From Pseudanabaena sp. FACHB-2040 (GTDB lineage Bacteria > Cyanobacteriota > Cyanobacteriia > Phormidesmidales > Phormidesmidaceae), in contig NZ_JACJQO010000017.1 in the NCBI RefSeq assembly GCF_014696715.1, positions 1 to 64,000 of the forward strand: a stretch of 64,000 nt of DNA, read 5' to 3'. The notes beneath the pieces were generated by a model. The model saw only the letters and a program-made list of their open reading frames with translations, was not told the DNA's origin and ran no database searches. The position numbers and the translations under genes were made by a program. Every line of letters begins with the position of its first letter. Within the stretch, counting starts at the first letter, position 1. Below, in pieces: positions 7,522 to 15,437 of the stretch.

Positions 7522-9630
7522 ATGAAGGCACCTCTTCGCTTCCTCATGTGCTCTCCGCACCACTATGAGGTGGACTACGTTATTAATCCCTGGATGGAGG
7601 GTAATATCCACCGTTCCTCCCGTGAAGCGGCTCAGGAGCAGTGGGAGGGTCTCTATCAGGTCATTTCAACCCATGCAGCGGTTGATTTAGTTAAGCCCCA
7701 GCAGGGATGGCCCGATATGGTGTTTACGGCCAATGCCGGTCTCATTTTGGGAGATCAGGTGGTGCTGAGCCGTTTTCTTCACAAAGAGCGCCAAGGTGAA
7801 GAACCCCACTTCAAAGCCTGGTTTGAGGAACAGGGATGTACTGTTCACGAACTGCCTAAGGATTTGCCCTTTGAGGGGGCCGGAGATGCGCTGCTCGATC
7901 GAGAGGGCCGCTGGCTCTGGGCTGGCTACGGCTTTCGCACCGAGCTTGATTCCCATGCCCTAGTATCTCAGTGGTTGGACATTGAGGTGCTGTCGTTGCG
8001 GCTGATGGATGAGCGGTTTTACCACCTCGATACCTGCTTCTGCCCCCTGGCCGAGGGCTATTTGCTCTACTACCCTCCGGCCTTTGACGCTTACTCCAAT
8101 CGCCTGATTGAGATGCGGGTACCGGCCCACAAGCGAATTGCCATCAGTGAAGCGGATGCTGTCAATTTTGCCTGTAATGCCGTTAACGTCGAGCAAATTG
8201 TCATCATGAATCAGGCCAGCGCCAGCTTAAAGCAGCGGTTGGCCGAGGCCGGTTTTCAGGTGCTTGAGACGCCGCTGACAGAATTTTTGAAGGCAGGAGG
8301 TGCCGCCAAGTGCCTGACGCTGCGCATTACTGAGCCAGTGCGCGACGACTTCCATGCTGAGGCAGCCATTGAGAGCCGCACTATTTCCCTGGAAGGGCAC
8401 CTGCTCGATTCTGGTCTGATCAACCGGGCGCTAGATTTGATTGTGGAAGGAGGCGGCAGCTTCCAGGTGCTCAACTTTGAGCTGGGAGAACAGCGGCAGA
8501 GTACCTCTACGGCCAAGGTGCGGGTTTCGGCTCCAGATTCTGAGGTAATGGGCGAGATTATGGCCCAGCTTATTGATCTGGGTGCTGCAACGCTGCCCGA
8601 AGCCGTCCGAGATGCGGTGCTTACACCTATTTCCCAGGCCGGGGTGGCTCCCGACGACTTTTATAGCACAACTATTTACCCCACAGAAATTCGCGTAGGC
8701 GGCGAGTGGGTGCGGGTCAATAACCAGCGCATGGATGGCGTTATTGTTGTCGAGCAAACGGCTACTGAGCCAGTTGTCCACTGCAAGCTGCTGCGGGATC
8801 TGCAGGTGGGCGATCAGGTAGTCACTGGAGTTGACGGCATTCGCAGCGTGCGTAAGGCAACCAGCCGCGATCGCACGACCGTGACCGAAGAGTTTAGCTT
8901 CATGGGCTCTGGCGTCTCTAGCGAAAGACGGGTAGAGCTAATTGTGGAGCAGGTAGCCTGGGAATTGCGTAAGCTGCGCGATCAGGGCGGTAAGGTCGCC
9001 GTGGTGGCTGGCCCAGTGGTGATTCACACGGGCGGCGGTGAGCATTTGTCGCACCTAATTCGCGAAGGATACATTCAGGCGCTGCTGGGGGGAAATGCGA
9101 TCGCAGTTCACGACATCGAGCAGGCCATGCTCGGCACCTCCCTCGGCGTTGATATGAACCAGGGCATCTCAGTGCGAGGCGGGCACCGTCACCACCTCAA
9201 GGCCATCAACACCATTCGCCGCTACGGCAGCATTGCCGGAGCCGTGGAACAGGGAGCGCTGACCCGGGGCATTTTCTACGAGTGCGTCAAACACGGAGTG
9301 CCCTTCTCCCTGGCCGGTTCAATTCGCGATGATGGCCCCTTGCCTGATACCGAAATGGATCTGCTCAAAGCCCAGGCTGACTATGCCCGCATGGTGCAGG
9401 GATCTGACATGATTCTGATGTTATCTACCATGCTGCACTCCATTGGCGTTGGCAATATGACCCCTGCCGGTGTGAAGATGGTCTGTGTAGACATTAACCC
9501 TGCTGTAGTGACTAAGCTAGCTGACCGGGGGTCACTGGAGTCTACGGGCGTCGTTACCGATGTGGGACTGTTTTTGAGCCTACTGGTGAAGCAGCTCGAC
9601 CGGCTCAACAATCCTTATGCGGTCGTTTAA
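7522..9630 (+). CDS. argZ: Arginine dihydrolase / ornithine cyclodeaminase-type enzyme (ArgZ/AgrE)
   Basis: A 702-residue bifunctional enzyme. The N-terminal guanidine-modifying domain (about 1-280) hydrolyses arginine to ornithine, CO2 and two ammonia, opening the cyanobacterial ornithine-ammonia cycle. The C-terminal two-thirds is the LOR/SDH-type domain (TIGR00300), reported in Anabaena AgrE to convert ornithine to proline. Matching features are MKAPLRFLMCSPHHYEVDYVI at the start (split here: MKAPLRFLMC, SPHHYEVDYVI), MVFTANAGL, FEGAGDALLD, and the catalytic cysteine at residue 264 in AAKCLTLR, the same number as in Synechocystis ArgZ. The ATG at 7522 follows GAAGGA; an earlier in-frame ATG (7459) would add unrelated residues. 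A strong terminator follows. It recycles nitrogen from arginine or cyanophycin. Confidence 0.93.
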   Translation: MKAPLRFLMCSPHHYEVDYVINPWMEGNIHRSSREAAQEQWEGLYQVISTHAAVDLVKPQQGWPDMVFTANAGLILGDQVVLSRFLHKERQGEEPHFKAWFEEQGCTVHELPKDLPFEGAGDALLDREGRWLWAGYGFRTELDSHALVSQWLDIEVLSLRLMDERFYHLDTCFCPLAEGYLLYYPPAFDAYSNRLIEMRVPAHKRIAISEADAVNFACNAVNVEQIVIMNQASASLKQRLAEAGFQVLETPLTEFLKAGGAAKCLTLRITEPVRDDFHAEAAIESRTISLEGHLLDSGLINRALDLIVEGGGSFQVLNFELGEQRQSTSTAKVRVSAPDSEVMGEIMAQLIDLGAATLPEAVRDAVLTPISQAGVAPDDFYSTTIYPTEIRVGGEWVRVNNQRMDGVIVVEQTATEPVVHCKLLRDLQVGDQVVTGVDGIRSVRKATSRDRTTVTEEFSFMGSGVSSERRVELIVEQVAWELRKLRDQGGKVAVVAGPVVIHTGGGEHLSHLIREGYIQALLGGNAIAVHDIEQAMLGTSLGVDMNQGISVRGGHRHHLKAINTIRRYGSIAGAVEQGALTRGIFYECVKHGVPFSLAGSIRDDGPLPDTEMDLLKAQADYARMVQGSDMILMLSTMLHSIGVGNMTPAGVKMVCVDINPAVVTKLADRGSLESTGVVTDVGLFLSLLVKQLDRLNNPYAVV

Positions 9631-9686
9631 GGCAAGAGGCCACAACTTTCTGCCTTCCAAATAAAGCTGCACCGTGAAGCAAAAAG

Positions 9687-9716
9687 AGAGGGGCCAGTCA
9701 AATGACTGGCCCCTCT
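9687..9716 (+). terminator. Strong hairpin terminator after argZ
   Basis: AGAGGGGCCAGTCA (9687-9700) and TGACTGGCCCCTCT (9703-9716) are perfect 14-bp complements with a minimal loop, followed by CCTTTTGC. A-rich sequence precedes it, so it could also stop the converging DUF3386 transcript. It ends 57 bp after the argZ stop region. Confidence 0.85.
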
Positions 9717-9758
9717 CCTTTTGCTAGTTTTTCTTGCTAAGGTTTGCAGGACAGCCGC

Positions 9759-10400
9759 CTACCCCAGCAGCTTAATGTTGGAAAAGCGAAACTCCTCATC
9801 AGCGGGCTGGTCGCCCTGGGTCACAATATGGCGACGAGACAAAATGTGGTAGTCGCCTACCTTTTCATAGTCGTCTTCAAACAAGCTAAGACCGCCTTTT
9901 TGCTCACCCGTTGTCGGGTCGTGGTAGACCGAGTCGTAGCGGTGGGACAGATACCCCTCGCCCGTATCATGGCTGCTAAAAGTGTTGATCGTGACAACCA
10001 CACCATGAATGTGACGGTGAACCAGAGAAACCTCGTTGTTACGCAGCTGGTAGCGATCACCCTCGGACTTGCCGCCCATGAGAATTTCTACAGAGCCATC
10101 CTCCAGGGTTTTGCCGTAAGCAAAGGTGTTCTTGCCGTGGGTATCTTCAAAGTCCCGACGAACCCGGTGAATGGCAATTTCAAACAGCTGACCGTGAATT
10201 GCTTTTTGGGCCTCTTCATCGGTTATCGCAGTAACCTCTGGCTTGAGATCGGCACCGACTTTAATCTGGCCGCTGAAGACTTCCCCATTACGGGTATAGG
10301 TGACATCAGCGCTATACCCGGGAAACCCTTTAGTCCAGGTGTAGCGGTTTTCATAGGCAGCCCGAAACAGTTCTCGAGCTGAGACTTGGGTTCCAACCAT
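9759..10400 (-). CDS. DUF3386 family protein
   Basis: A 213-residue protein of the DUF3386 family, found in cyanobacteria and of unknown function. It starts MVGTQVSARELFRAAYENRYTW (broken here: MVGTQVSAR, ELFRAAYENRYTW) and contains repeated beta-strand-like stretches such as FSGQIKVGADL, GSVEILMGG, VSLVHRHIHGVVVTINTFSSHD and YHILSRRHIVTQGD, suggesting a soluble beta-rich fold. There is no signal peptide or membrane span. Its upstream region (10401-10868) holds the duplicated hairpin module, which lies on the same strand and could act as its leader. A GGAGAATT ribosome site precedes the start. The opposite-strand open frame here is an antisense shadow. Confidence 0.85.
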   Translation of the reverse strand: MVGTQVSARELFRAAYENRYTWTKGFPGYSADVTYTRNGEVFSGQIKVGADLKPEVTAITDEEAQKAIHGQLFEIAIHRVRRDFEDTHGKNTFAYGKTLEDGSVEILMGGKSEGDRYQLRNNEVSLVHRHIHGVVVTINTFSSHDTGEGYLSHRYDSVYHDPTTGEQKGGLSLFEDDYEKVGDYHILSRRHIVTQGDQPADEEFRFSNIKLLG

Positions 10401-10495
10401 GCAATTCTCCTGGTAACTTTCAAACCCTTAAGGCGGGCTGTTCTCTATTTCCAGGATACTGGGCGGCGAAGGCTTATTGGATCCATATGAGGTTT

Positions 10496-10545
10496 AAAAA
10501 GAAAAAACCTACCGGGGATAAGGGGGACATCGGTAGGTTCCTCTG
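10496..10545 (-). ncRNA. Candidate small RNA or attenuator, copy 1
   Basis: On the minus strand AACCTACCG (from 10539-10531) and CGGTAGGTT (10514-10506) form a perfect 9-bp stem around a 16-nt C-rich loop containing CCCCCUU. A run of Us with one C follows, a textbook intrinsic terminator. A TATAGA box (10554-10549) upstream could be a -10 element and would give an RNA of about 45-50 nt. The C-rich loop could pair with Shine-Dalgarno sequences. Expression is inferred; it could instead be a leader attenuator of the DUF3386 gene or the terminator of the upstream hydrolase gene. Confidence 0.5.
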
Positions 10546-10560
10546 CAATCTATAGGGTTA

Positions 10561-10576
10561 TGTCTACCTTAAGACA
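10561..10576 (-). promoter_or_regulatory. 16-bp palindromic site, copy 1
   Basis: TGTCT-N6-AGACA, just upstream of the minus-strand TATAGA box of the candidate RNA, in the -35 region. The half-sites are perfect. The regulator is unknown. Confidence 0.45.
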
Positions 10577-10653
10577 GATGCCAGAACGAAAAATCGGCAA
10601 TCTGGCTGATAGTTTTAGCGACGGGAAAGGCTTATTGGATCCATATGAGGTTT

Positions 10654-10703
10654 AAAAAGAAAAAACCTACCGGGGATAAGGGGGACATCGGTAGGTTCCT
10701 CTG
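10654..10703 (-). ncRNA. Candidate small RNA or attenuator, copy 2
   Basis: The hairpin at 10664-10697, its loop, the U-tract and the TATAGA box (10707-10712) are all identical to copy 1. Having two complete promoter-hairpin-terminator units in series argues against a simple terminator and for two short transcripts with the same sequence. Confidence 0.5.
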
Positions 10704-10718
10704 CAATCTATAGGGTTA

Positions 10719-10734
10719 TGTCTATCTTAAGACA
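10719..10734 (-). promoter_or_regulatory. 16-bp palindromic site, copy 2
   Basis: The same TGTCT-N6-AGACA arrangement as copy 1. The only substitution between the two repeat cores falls in the six-base spacer, so both half-sites are kept. Confidence 0.45.
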
Positions 10735-10868
10735 GATGCTGAGATGAGAGATCCGCGATCTGGCTGATTTTTCTCAAAATTGGGAACAAGCGCCAAGATC
10801 TTTAAGAAAATCCTCAGAATTCAAAGGTTTTTGCGGGTGAGCTGATCTGGTAAATTCTGCCTTATCCC

Positions 10869-11528
10869 TCAACCCACCAGATGCTCGTGAAAAAAGTCGA
10901 GCGATCGCACCCACGCATCAGCCGCTGCCGCCTCGTTATACGCTTCTGGCCGAGCGTCGTTGAAGAAGGCATGGCCAGCGCCCGAGTACAGGTGGGTTTC
11001 AATAGGTTTGCCCGCATGACGCACCGTCGCAACCAAATCTTCCACCGCTTCTAGCGGCACAAACGTATCTTGATCGCCAAAAAGACCCAGCACCGGAGCC
11101 CTGAGCTGAGAGACATTCAGCTTAACGTTGGGATGAATGCCGTAGAAGTCGATGGCAGCGCCAATGCGATCGCTTATGGTCGCTGCTAGCAGAGCCAGTT
11201 GCCCACCCATACAGAAGCCGACCACACCCACCTTCGTTCCAACAACAGCATCATGCTGCAGCAGATAGTCAACCGCATTTTCTAAATCTTGAGCTGTTTT
11301 CTCAATGTTTAGGGCCATCATTAGTCGTCCGGCCTCATCGGGTGAAGTCGTTTTCTCCCCACCGTATAGATCTGGGGCTAGGGCGACAAAACCGGCCTGA
11401 GCAAAGCGATCGGCTACGCTTTTGATGTGGGGTACCAAGCCCCACCATTCCTGCAGCACTATCACGCCTGCACCCGATCCAGCCTCTGGCAGCGCCAAGT
11501 ATCCTAGTCCCGCAACATCTGTACCCAT
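10869..11528 (-). CDS. Dienelactone hydrolase family protein
   Basis: A 219-residue alpha/beta hydrolase of the DLH family. The nucleophile is cysteine in GFCMGG (about residue 107), as in classical dienelactone hydrolase. The conserved glutamate that positions it is in VLQEWWGL, the catalytic aspartate in FGDQDTFVP and the histidine in GAGHAFFN. No signal peptide is present, so it is cytosolic. The natural substrate in cyanobacteria is not known. It lies upstream of the duplicated hairpin module on the same strand, so read-through into that module is possible. Confidence 0.88.
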   Translation of the reverse strand: MGTDVAGLGYLALPEAGSGAGVIVLQEWWGLVPHIKSVADRFAQAGFVALAPDLYGGEKTTSPDEAGRLMMALNIEKTAQDLENAVDYLLQHDAVVGTKVGVVGFCMGGQLALLAATISDRIGAAIDFYGIHPNVKLNVSQLRAPVLGLFGDQDTFVPLEAVEDLVATVRHAGKPIETHLYSGAGHAFFNDARPEAYNEAAAADAWVRSLDFFHEHLVG

Positions 11529-11679
11529 TTAAAGCCTCACATCTGCAACCGTTCTCTAAGAGGCTATCATCCGCACTTAAAGGGAATAGATTTTTCCGGC
11601 TGTTGTCCCCGTATAGAATGACTTTTTCCTCTCGCCAAAAGCAGGTGCAAAGTGGTTCGTTAACCGATAAAGTGGCTAT

Positions 11680-12435
11680 ATGTATGACGAAGATGAGTTG
11701 ACAACTCTGGACCCAGAGGTAGAGTTTGCCGATCCTCTAGATCAGCTCGGACCCATTGAGGAAGAGAGTGGGCCGCAGTACGATCCAGAGGAAATGCTGC
11801 CGTTGCTAGAGTCTTCTGAGACTCAGCAGCGCATGTTGGCAGCGCGAGTTTTTTGTGAACTAGAAGACGAGCGTGCCATCCCGGCTCTCATTGGCATGTT
11901 GGATGATGTGTGTCCTCTAGTCAGGGTCAGTGCTGCCTATGCTCTGGGCCGCAACACTAGCGGCGCTGCCGTTGAGCCGCTGGTTAAACGGCTCAACACT
12001 GATTGGAATGGCTACGTGCGTAAAGGCGTTGTGTGGGCCTTGGGCAACAGCCGGGATGGCCGGACCCTGCTGCCGCTAGTAGACGCTCTTCGCACTGACA
12101 TTTCAGCAGTAAGGCTTTGGGCCGCTAGTGCTCTAGCCCAAATGGCTCATGTCAGCTATGAAGCCGTTATCGTCACCATTCCCCCCCTAATCGAAGCTCT
12201 GCGACGCGACGCTGTGGCAGCCGTTCGCAGCAACTGTGCCTGGTCTATTGGCCAGCTCTGTCGGGAACTGCCCTCTAATGTGGTCTACAACACCGCCGTG
12301 GATGCCCTGCTAGAGACCTTTGCCGAGGACGACGACCTAGGCGTAAGGGAAGATGCTCGCTCTGCTCTGCTGAAAATAGGCGACACTCGGGGGCTGCAGA
12401 CCATTGAAGATATTGAGCAAGACGGCTTCTTTTAG
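11680..12435 (+). CDS. HEAT-repeat (PBS-lyase-like) protein
   Basis: A 251-residue protein. The first ~45 residues are strongly acidic (MYDEDELTTLDPEVEF onward). The rest is HEAT/PBS-lyase-type helical repeats: RAIPALIGMLDDVCPLVRVSAAYALGR, then AVEPLVKRLNTDWNGYVRKGVVWALGN, then TLLPLVDALRTDISAVRLWAASALAQM (each quoted only as recognisable blocks: AIPALIGML, VRVSAAYALG, VRKGVVWALG, VRLWAASALA, VRSNCAWSIG, VREDARSALL). Such proteins are adaptor scaffolds; relatives include phycobilin lyases CpcE/F and NblB, but nothing here assigns a bilin role. The MATE gene starts 26 bp downstream, so the two are probably co-transcribed. Confidence 0.85.
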   Translation: MYDEDELTTLDPEVEFADPLDQLGPIEEESGPQYDPEEMLPLLESSETQQRMLAARVFCELEDERAIPALIGMLDDVCPLVRVSAAYALGRNTSGAAVEPLVKRLNTDWNGYVRKGVVWALGNSRDGRTLLPLVDALRTDISAVRLWAASALAQMAHVSYEAVIVTIPPLIEALRRDAVAAVRSNCAWSIGQLCRELPSNVVYNTAVDALLETFAEDDDLGVREDARSALLKIGDTRGLQTIEDIEQDGFF

Positions 12436-12461
12436 GAGCAGGCTGGGGCCTGAAACCTTCT

Positions 12462-13772
12462 ATGGCAACTGCTCAAGCCTCCTTTCGGGCTGACTTTTTT
12501 CGGCTGGCTGCGGCTAATGTTGTCTCTAATCTGATGGTTCCCCTAGCGGGAATTGTAGATACGGCTTTTTTGGGACACCTGGCAGAAATTCGCCATCTGG
12601 CAGGGGTGGCGCTGGCCACGGTGATTTTTAACGTGGTCTACTGGAGCTTTGGCTTTTTACGCATGGGCACAACCGGCATGACTGCCCAGGCTCAGGGCCG
12701 ATCAGATGCTGCCGAGGTGCGGTTGATTGCGTTACGCAATGGTGCGATCGCACTTACCCTAGGGGTGCTGATTTTGCTGCTGCAGGTGCCGATTCGAGAA
12801 CTAGGGTTTGGTCTATTAACGGCAGAAGCCGCAGTGCAGCAATCGGGCTACGACTTTTTCAATGCCCGCGTTTGGGATGCTCCGGCAGTGCTGCTCAACC
12901 TGGTGCTGCTGGGCTGGTTTTTGGGCCGAGAGCAGGGGCAGCGAGTGATTGTTCTGTCGATCGTCGGCAACGCCAGCAATGTTGTCTTGAACTATCTATT
13001 TATTAACCTGTGGGGCTGGGGCAGTATGGGGGCTGGGCTGGGCACTGCTCTGAGCCAATATTTAATGCTGGCAGTCGGACTGAGTTTGGTCCTGCGAGAA
13101 GGCAATTGGGCCCAATGGCGGGCCGTTGTTCCGCAAATTTGGGAAACTCAAGCGCTGAAGGGACTGTTTCGTCTCAACCGAGATATCTTGATTCGCACTT
13201 TTGCCCTGGTCATTAGCTTTGCGATGTTTACCCAATTCAGCTCGGCTATGGGAACGCAGGTTTTGGCTGCCAATACCCTGTTGTTGCAAGGCGTGACCCT
13301 GTCTGCCTACTTCATTGACGGCATTGCCTTCGCTACCGAGAGCTTTGCGGGTCGGTTTTACGGCAGCCGCGATCGCACTCAGCTCAGCTACCTGCTCAGA
13401 CTGGGCGGCAGCACCAGCCTTGCACTGGGGCTGGCCTTTGCGCTAGCCCTGGCGCTGTTTCCAGATCTGCTGTTTGGCCTGTTAACCAGCCACAGCGACG
13501 TGCTGATTGAGGTGCGCCGCTTTGTCTGGTGGCTGCTGCCGTGCTTGGGCATGGGTGCGATCGCATATCTGCTCGACGGCTATTTTCTGGGCCTAACCGC
13601 CGGTCACACCTTGCGCAACTCAACGCTGATCGCCGCTGGGCTAGGATTTTTGCCGCTGGCATTTTTAGCTCAGGCTACCGCCAGCCCGCACCTGCTCTGG
13701 CTGGCGCTGACCAGCTTTATGAGCCTGCGGGCAATTACGCTTGGTATGACGGTTCCAGCGACTTTGCGTTAG
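12462..13772 (+). CDS. MATE family efflux transporter (DinF-like)
   Basis: A 436-residue, roughly twelve-helix exporter of the multidrug and toxin extrusion family, DinF branch, driven by H+ or Na+. The N-terminal motif NLMVPLAGIVDTAFLGHL and GTTGMTAQAQG are typical of the branch, and the second half repeats the pattern with FIDGIAFATESFAGRFYG. It follows the HEAT-repeat gene by 26 bp. Its stop overlaps by four bases the stop of the converging PotD-like gene, so no separate terminator fits between them. The substrate is unknown. Confidence 0.9.
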   Translation: MATAQASFRADFFRLAAANVVSNLMVPLAGIVDTAFLGHLAEIRHLAGVALATVIFNVVYWSFGFLRMGTTGMTAQAQGRSDAAEVRLIALRNGAIALTLGVLILLLQVPIRELGFGLLTAEAAVQQSGYDFFNARVWDAPAVLLNLVLLGWFLGREQGQRVIVLSIVGNASNVVLNYLFINLWGWGSMGAGLGTALSQYLMLAVGLSLVLREGNWAQWRAVVPQIWETQALKGLFRLNRDILIRTFALVISFAMFTQFSSAMGTQVLAANTLLLQGVTLSAYFIDGIAFATESFAGRFYGSRDRTQLSYLLRLGGSTSLALGLAFALALALFPDLLFGLLTSHSDVLIEVRRFVWWLLPCLGMGAIAYLLDGYFLGLTAGHTLRNSTLIAAGLGFLPLAFLAQATASPHLLWLALTSFMSLRAITLGMTVPATLR

Positions 13773-14896
13773 GCGCTGGTCAGCATAGTCCAGTAGCGAT
13801 CGTATAGATCGACGGCATCTCCAACGGGCGCGATAGACTCGCAGCGGCTCAAAACTTCTTCAGACGGAAAAAGGTTTTGGTTGGCCTGCAGTTCCGGCGG
13901 CAGCAGCTCAATGGCCGGCCTGACGGGGGTAGCAAAGTTAAACTTTTCTACGTTGCGAGCCGCATTTTGCGGATCAAGCTGGAAGTTGATCCAGGCGTAG
14001 GCAGCTTCGGGGTTGGGCGCAGTTTTAAGGATGGCCATCGTATCGGTCCAGAGCGAAGCGCCGCTATCGGGCACGATGTAGACCAGATCAGGGTCGTCCT
14101 CACGGACTGCGATCGCATCTGAGGAATAGCCCATCGCCACCGCAAGATCCCCAGCCAAAATCTGATCTTGCCAGGCATCCGTGGTGAACGAGGCCAGCGT
14201 TGGCCTAATTTCCACTAGCCTTTGATAGGCTGCTTCAATTTCTTGCGGATTAGTGGAGTTGTAGGAATAGCCTAAGGACTTAAGCGCGGCTCCCATCACC
14301 TCTCGCACATCGTTTAGCAGCGTCACCTGACGGGTCAAATCGGCCCGACTCTGCCACAGGTAATCCCAATCCGTCGGCGGAGGGTTCAACGACTGGCGGT
14401 TGTAAACTAGCCCAGTGGTGCCCCAGGCAAAAGGAACGCTGTGGGTATTGTCTGGGTCATAACCGGGGTTGACCCAGTTGTTCAACAGATTGTCCAGCCC
14501 TTGAATCTGGCTCTTATCGAGCGATGCCAGCATATCTAGGCCGATCATCTCCTGCACCATGTAGTCAGAGGGGTAGACAATGCTGAAGTTACCACCGCCG
14601 CCAGCCTGAAGCTTGGCCAACATGGTCTCATTGGAGTCGTAAAGCGTCACCCTCACCTCAATGCCGGTCTGATCCTGAAACGCCCGGATCACCTCATCGT
14701 CGGTATAAGCAGCCCAAGAATAGATTTCTAGGAGATCCGAGCGCCCATCTCCACCAGCCTGCACATCCGACAGCCCCCGTCGGCAGTTGGACAGCATAAG
14801 CCCAGACAGGGCCCCTGCCGAAAGCTTCAGGAAGTGACGACGCCCCGTGCGCACACCAGGAAGACGACGTCCTAGCTGAGACTCAAATTCTGCCAT
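13769..14896 (-). CDS. Spermidine/putrescine-type ABC substrate-binding protein (PotD-like), Tat-exported
   Basis: A 375-residue periplasmic polyamine-type binding protein. The N-terminus carries a twin-arginine motif (GRRHFLKLS) followed by a hydrophobic stretch ending LMLSNC, so export is probably by Tat, possibly with lipid attachment at the cysteine. Family features are LEIYSWAAYTDDEVIRAF, NFSIVYPSDYMVQEMI, HSVPFAWGTTGLVYN and the late WINFQLDPQNAA. No permease or ATPase gene is adjacent, unlike typical pot operons. The ligand is inferred as a polyamine from family only. Confidence 0.88.
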   Translation of the reverse strand: MAEFESQLGRRLPGVRTGRRHFLKLSAGALSGLMLSNCRRGLSDVQAGGDGRSDLLEIYSWAAYTDDEVIRAFQDQTGIEVRVTLYDSNETMLAKLQAGGGGNFSIVYPSDYMVQEMIGLDMLASLDKSQIQGLDNLLNNWVNPGYDPDNTHSVPFAWGTTGLVYNRQSLNPPPTDWDYLWQSRADLTRQVTLLNDVREVMGAALKSLGYSYNSTNPQEIEAAYQRLVEIRPTLASFTTDAWQDQILAGDLAVAMGYSSDAIAVREDDPDLVYIVPDSGASLWTDTMAILKTAPNPEAAYAWINFQLDPQNAARNVEKFNFATPVRPAIELLPPELQANQNLFPSEEVLSRCESIAPVGDAVDLYDRYWTMLTSA

Positions 14897-15117
14897 AGTT
14901 GTGATTCCCCAGGTCAGTCAAAAATGCAACAAGAACAAGTTGTTAAAAAAACGCCTTAGCCAACACCCAACCGATCCTAGCTCCAAACTACCCAGAATTC
15001 AGACTTGAGAATTGAATGTCGTCTTCCTTCAGATGGAATCCCGGTCAACAATGTCAGAGGTAGCTTACTAAAGCTCATAGTTTACCCTTTGCTGCGTTTC
15101 CTGTAAGGTGTAGCCCC

Positions 15118-15294
15118 ATGACTTATACACAGCCTAAGTCTTCCTCAAACCGGATCAATACTCAATCCGCTACTAATCCCCTCATTCAGCGGCTCATTCA
15201 ACCTCAGATTGTGGCGAACTGGAGTATCGATGAGAATGGCCAAGTCGTCTGTCTTTGGGAAAGCTGCCCAGGCAAACGCCCAAAAAGTCAGTAA
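15118..15294 (+). CDS. Small hypothetical protein, 58 aa
   Basis: A short open frame encoding 58 residues: a Ser/Asn/Gln-rich N-terminal half, then PLIQRLIQPQIVANWS and a compact end IDENGQVVCLWESCPGK. The lone tryptophans, two cysteines and the absence of low complexity suggest a real product; I believe similar small proteins exist in other cyanobacteria but cannot confirm it. A GTAAGGTG stretch about ten bases upstream is a possible ribosome site. A perfect 12-bp hairpin 65 bp downstream would close the transcript. Confidence 0.55.
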   Translation: MTYTQPKSSSNRINTQSATNPLIQRLIQPQIVANWSIDENGQVVCLWESCPGKRPKSQ

Positions 15295-15359
15295 AGCGAG
15301 CCGTCTGTAGGCCAGAGAGCAGACTTTAGCAGCTCGATTAATCTCAGACTGCCGTTAGT

Positions 15360-15392
15360 CGCGACCCGGCATTACTCCATTGCCGGGTCGCG
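15360..15392 (+). terminator. GC-rich hairpin, terminator-like
   Basis: CGCGACCCGGCA (15360-15371; first base C) pairs perfectly with TGCCGGGTCGCG (15381-15392) around a 9-nt loop. No T-run follows, which is common for cyanobacterial terminators. It separates the 58-aa gene from hisIE. Confidence 0.5.
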
Positions 15393-15437
15393 ATGCCATA
15401 GAGTAGTTAGATAGATGAATACGCTCCTGACCCTGCC

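Larger units (their letters stand above)
10469..10610 (-). repeat. Tandem intergenic repeat, copy 1
   Basis: This is the copy nearer DUF3386 of a module repeated with a 158-bp period. Positions 10469-10581 match 10627-10739 with one visible substitution (C/T near 10567). Similarity continues weakly to about 10610, where both copies share ATCTGGCTGAT. Each copy carries an inward hairpin, an A-tract that reads as a U-tract on the minus strand, and a 16-bp palindrome. Confidence 0.95.
10627..10768 (-). repeat. Tandem intergenic repeat, copy 2
   Basis: This is the copy nearer the dienelactone hydrolase gene. The nearly identical core is 10627-10739 and the diverged extension runs to about 10768. 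The sharp boundary between a near-perfect core and a diverged flank suggests the hairpin-plus-promoter part is conserved by selection or was copied recently. Confidence 0.95.

Noticed and set aside
9744..10382. Long plus-strand open frame opposite DUF3386.
   Set aside because: It is antisense to a well-supported family member, with no recognisable protein.
10474..10494. GGATCCATATG inside both tandem repeats resembles a BamHI-NdeI vector linker.
   Set aside because: It is part of a longer repeated genomic sequence with biological structure and natural flanks, so vector contamination is unlikely; the overlap of two restriction sites is probably coincidence.
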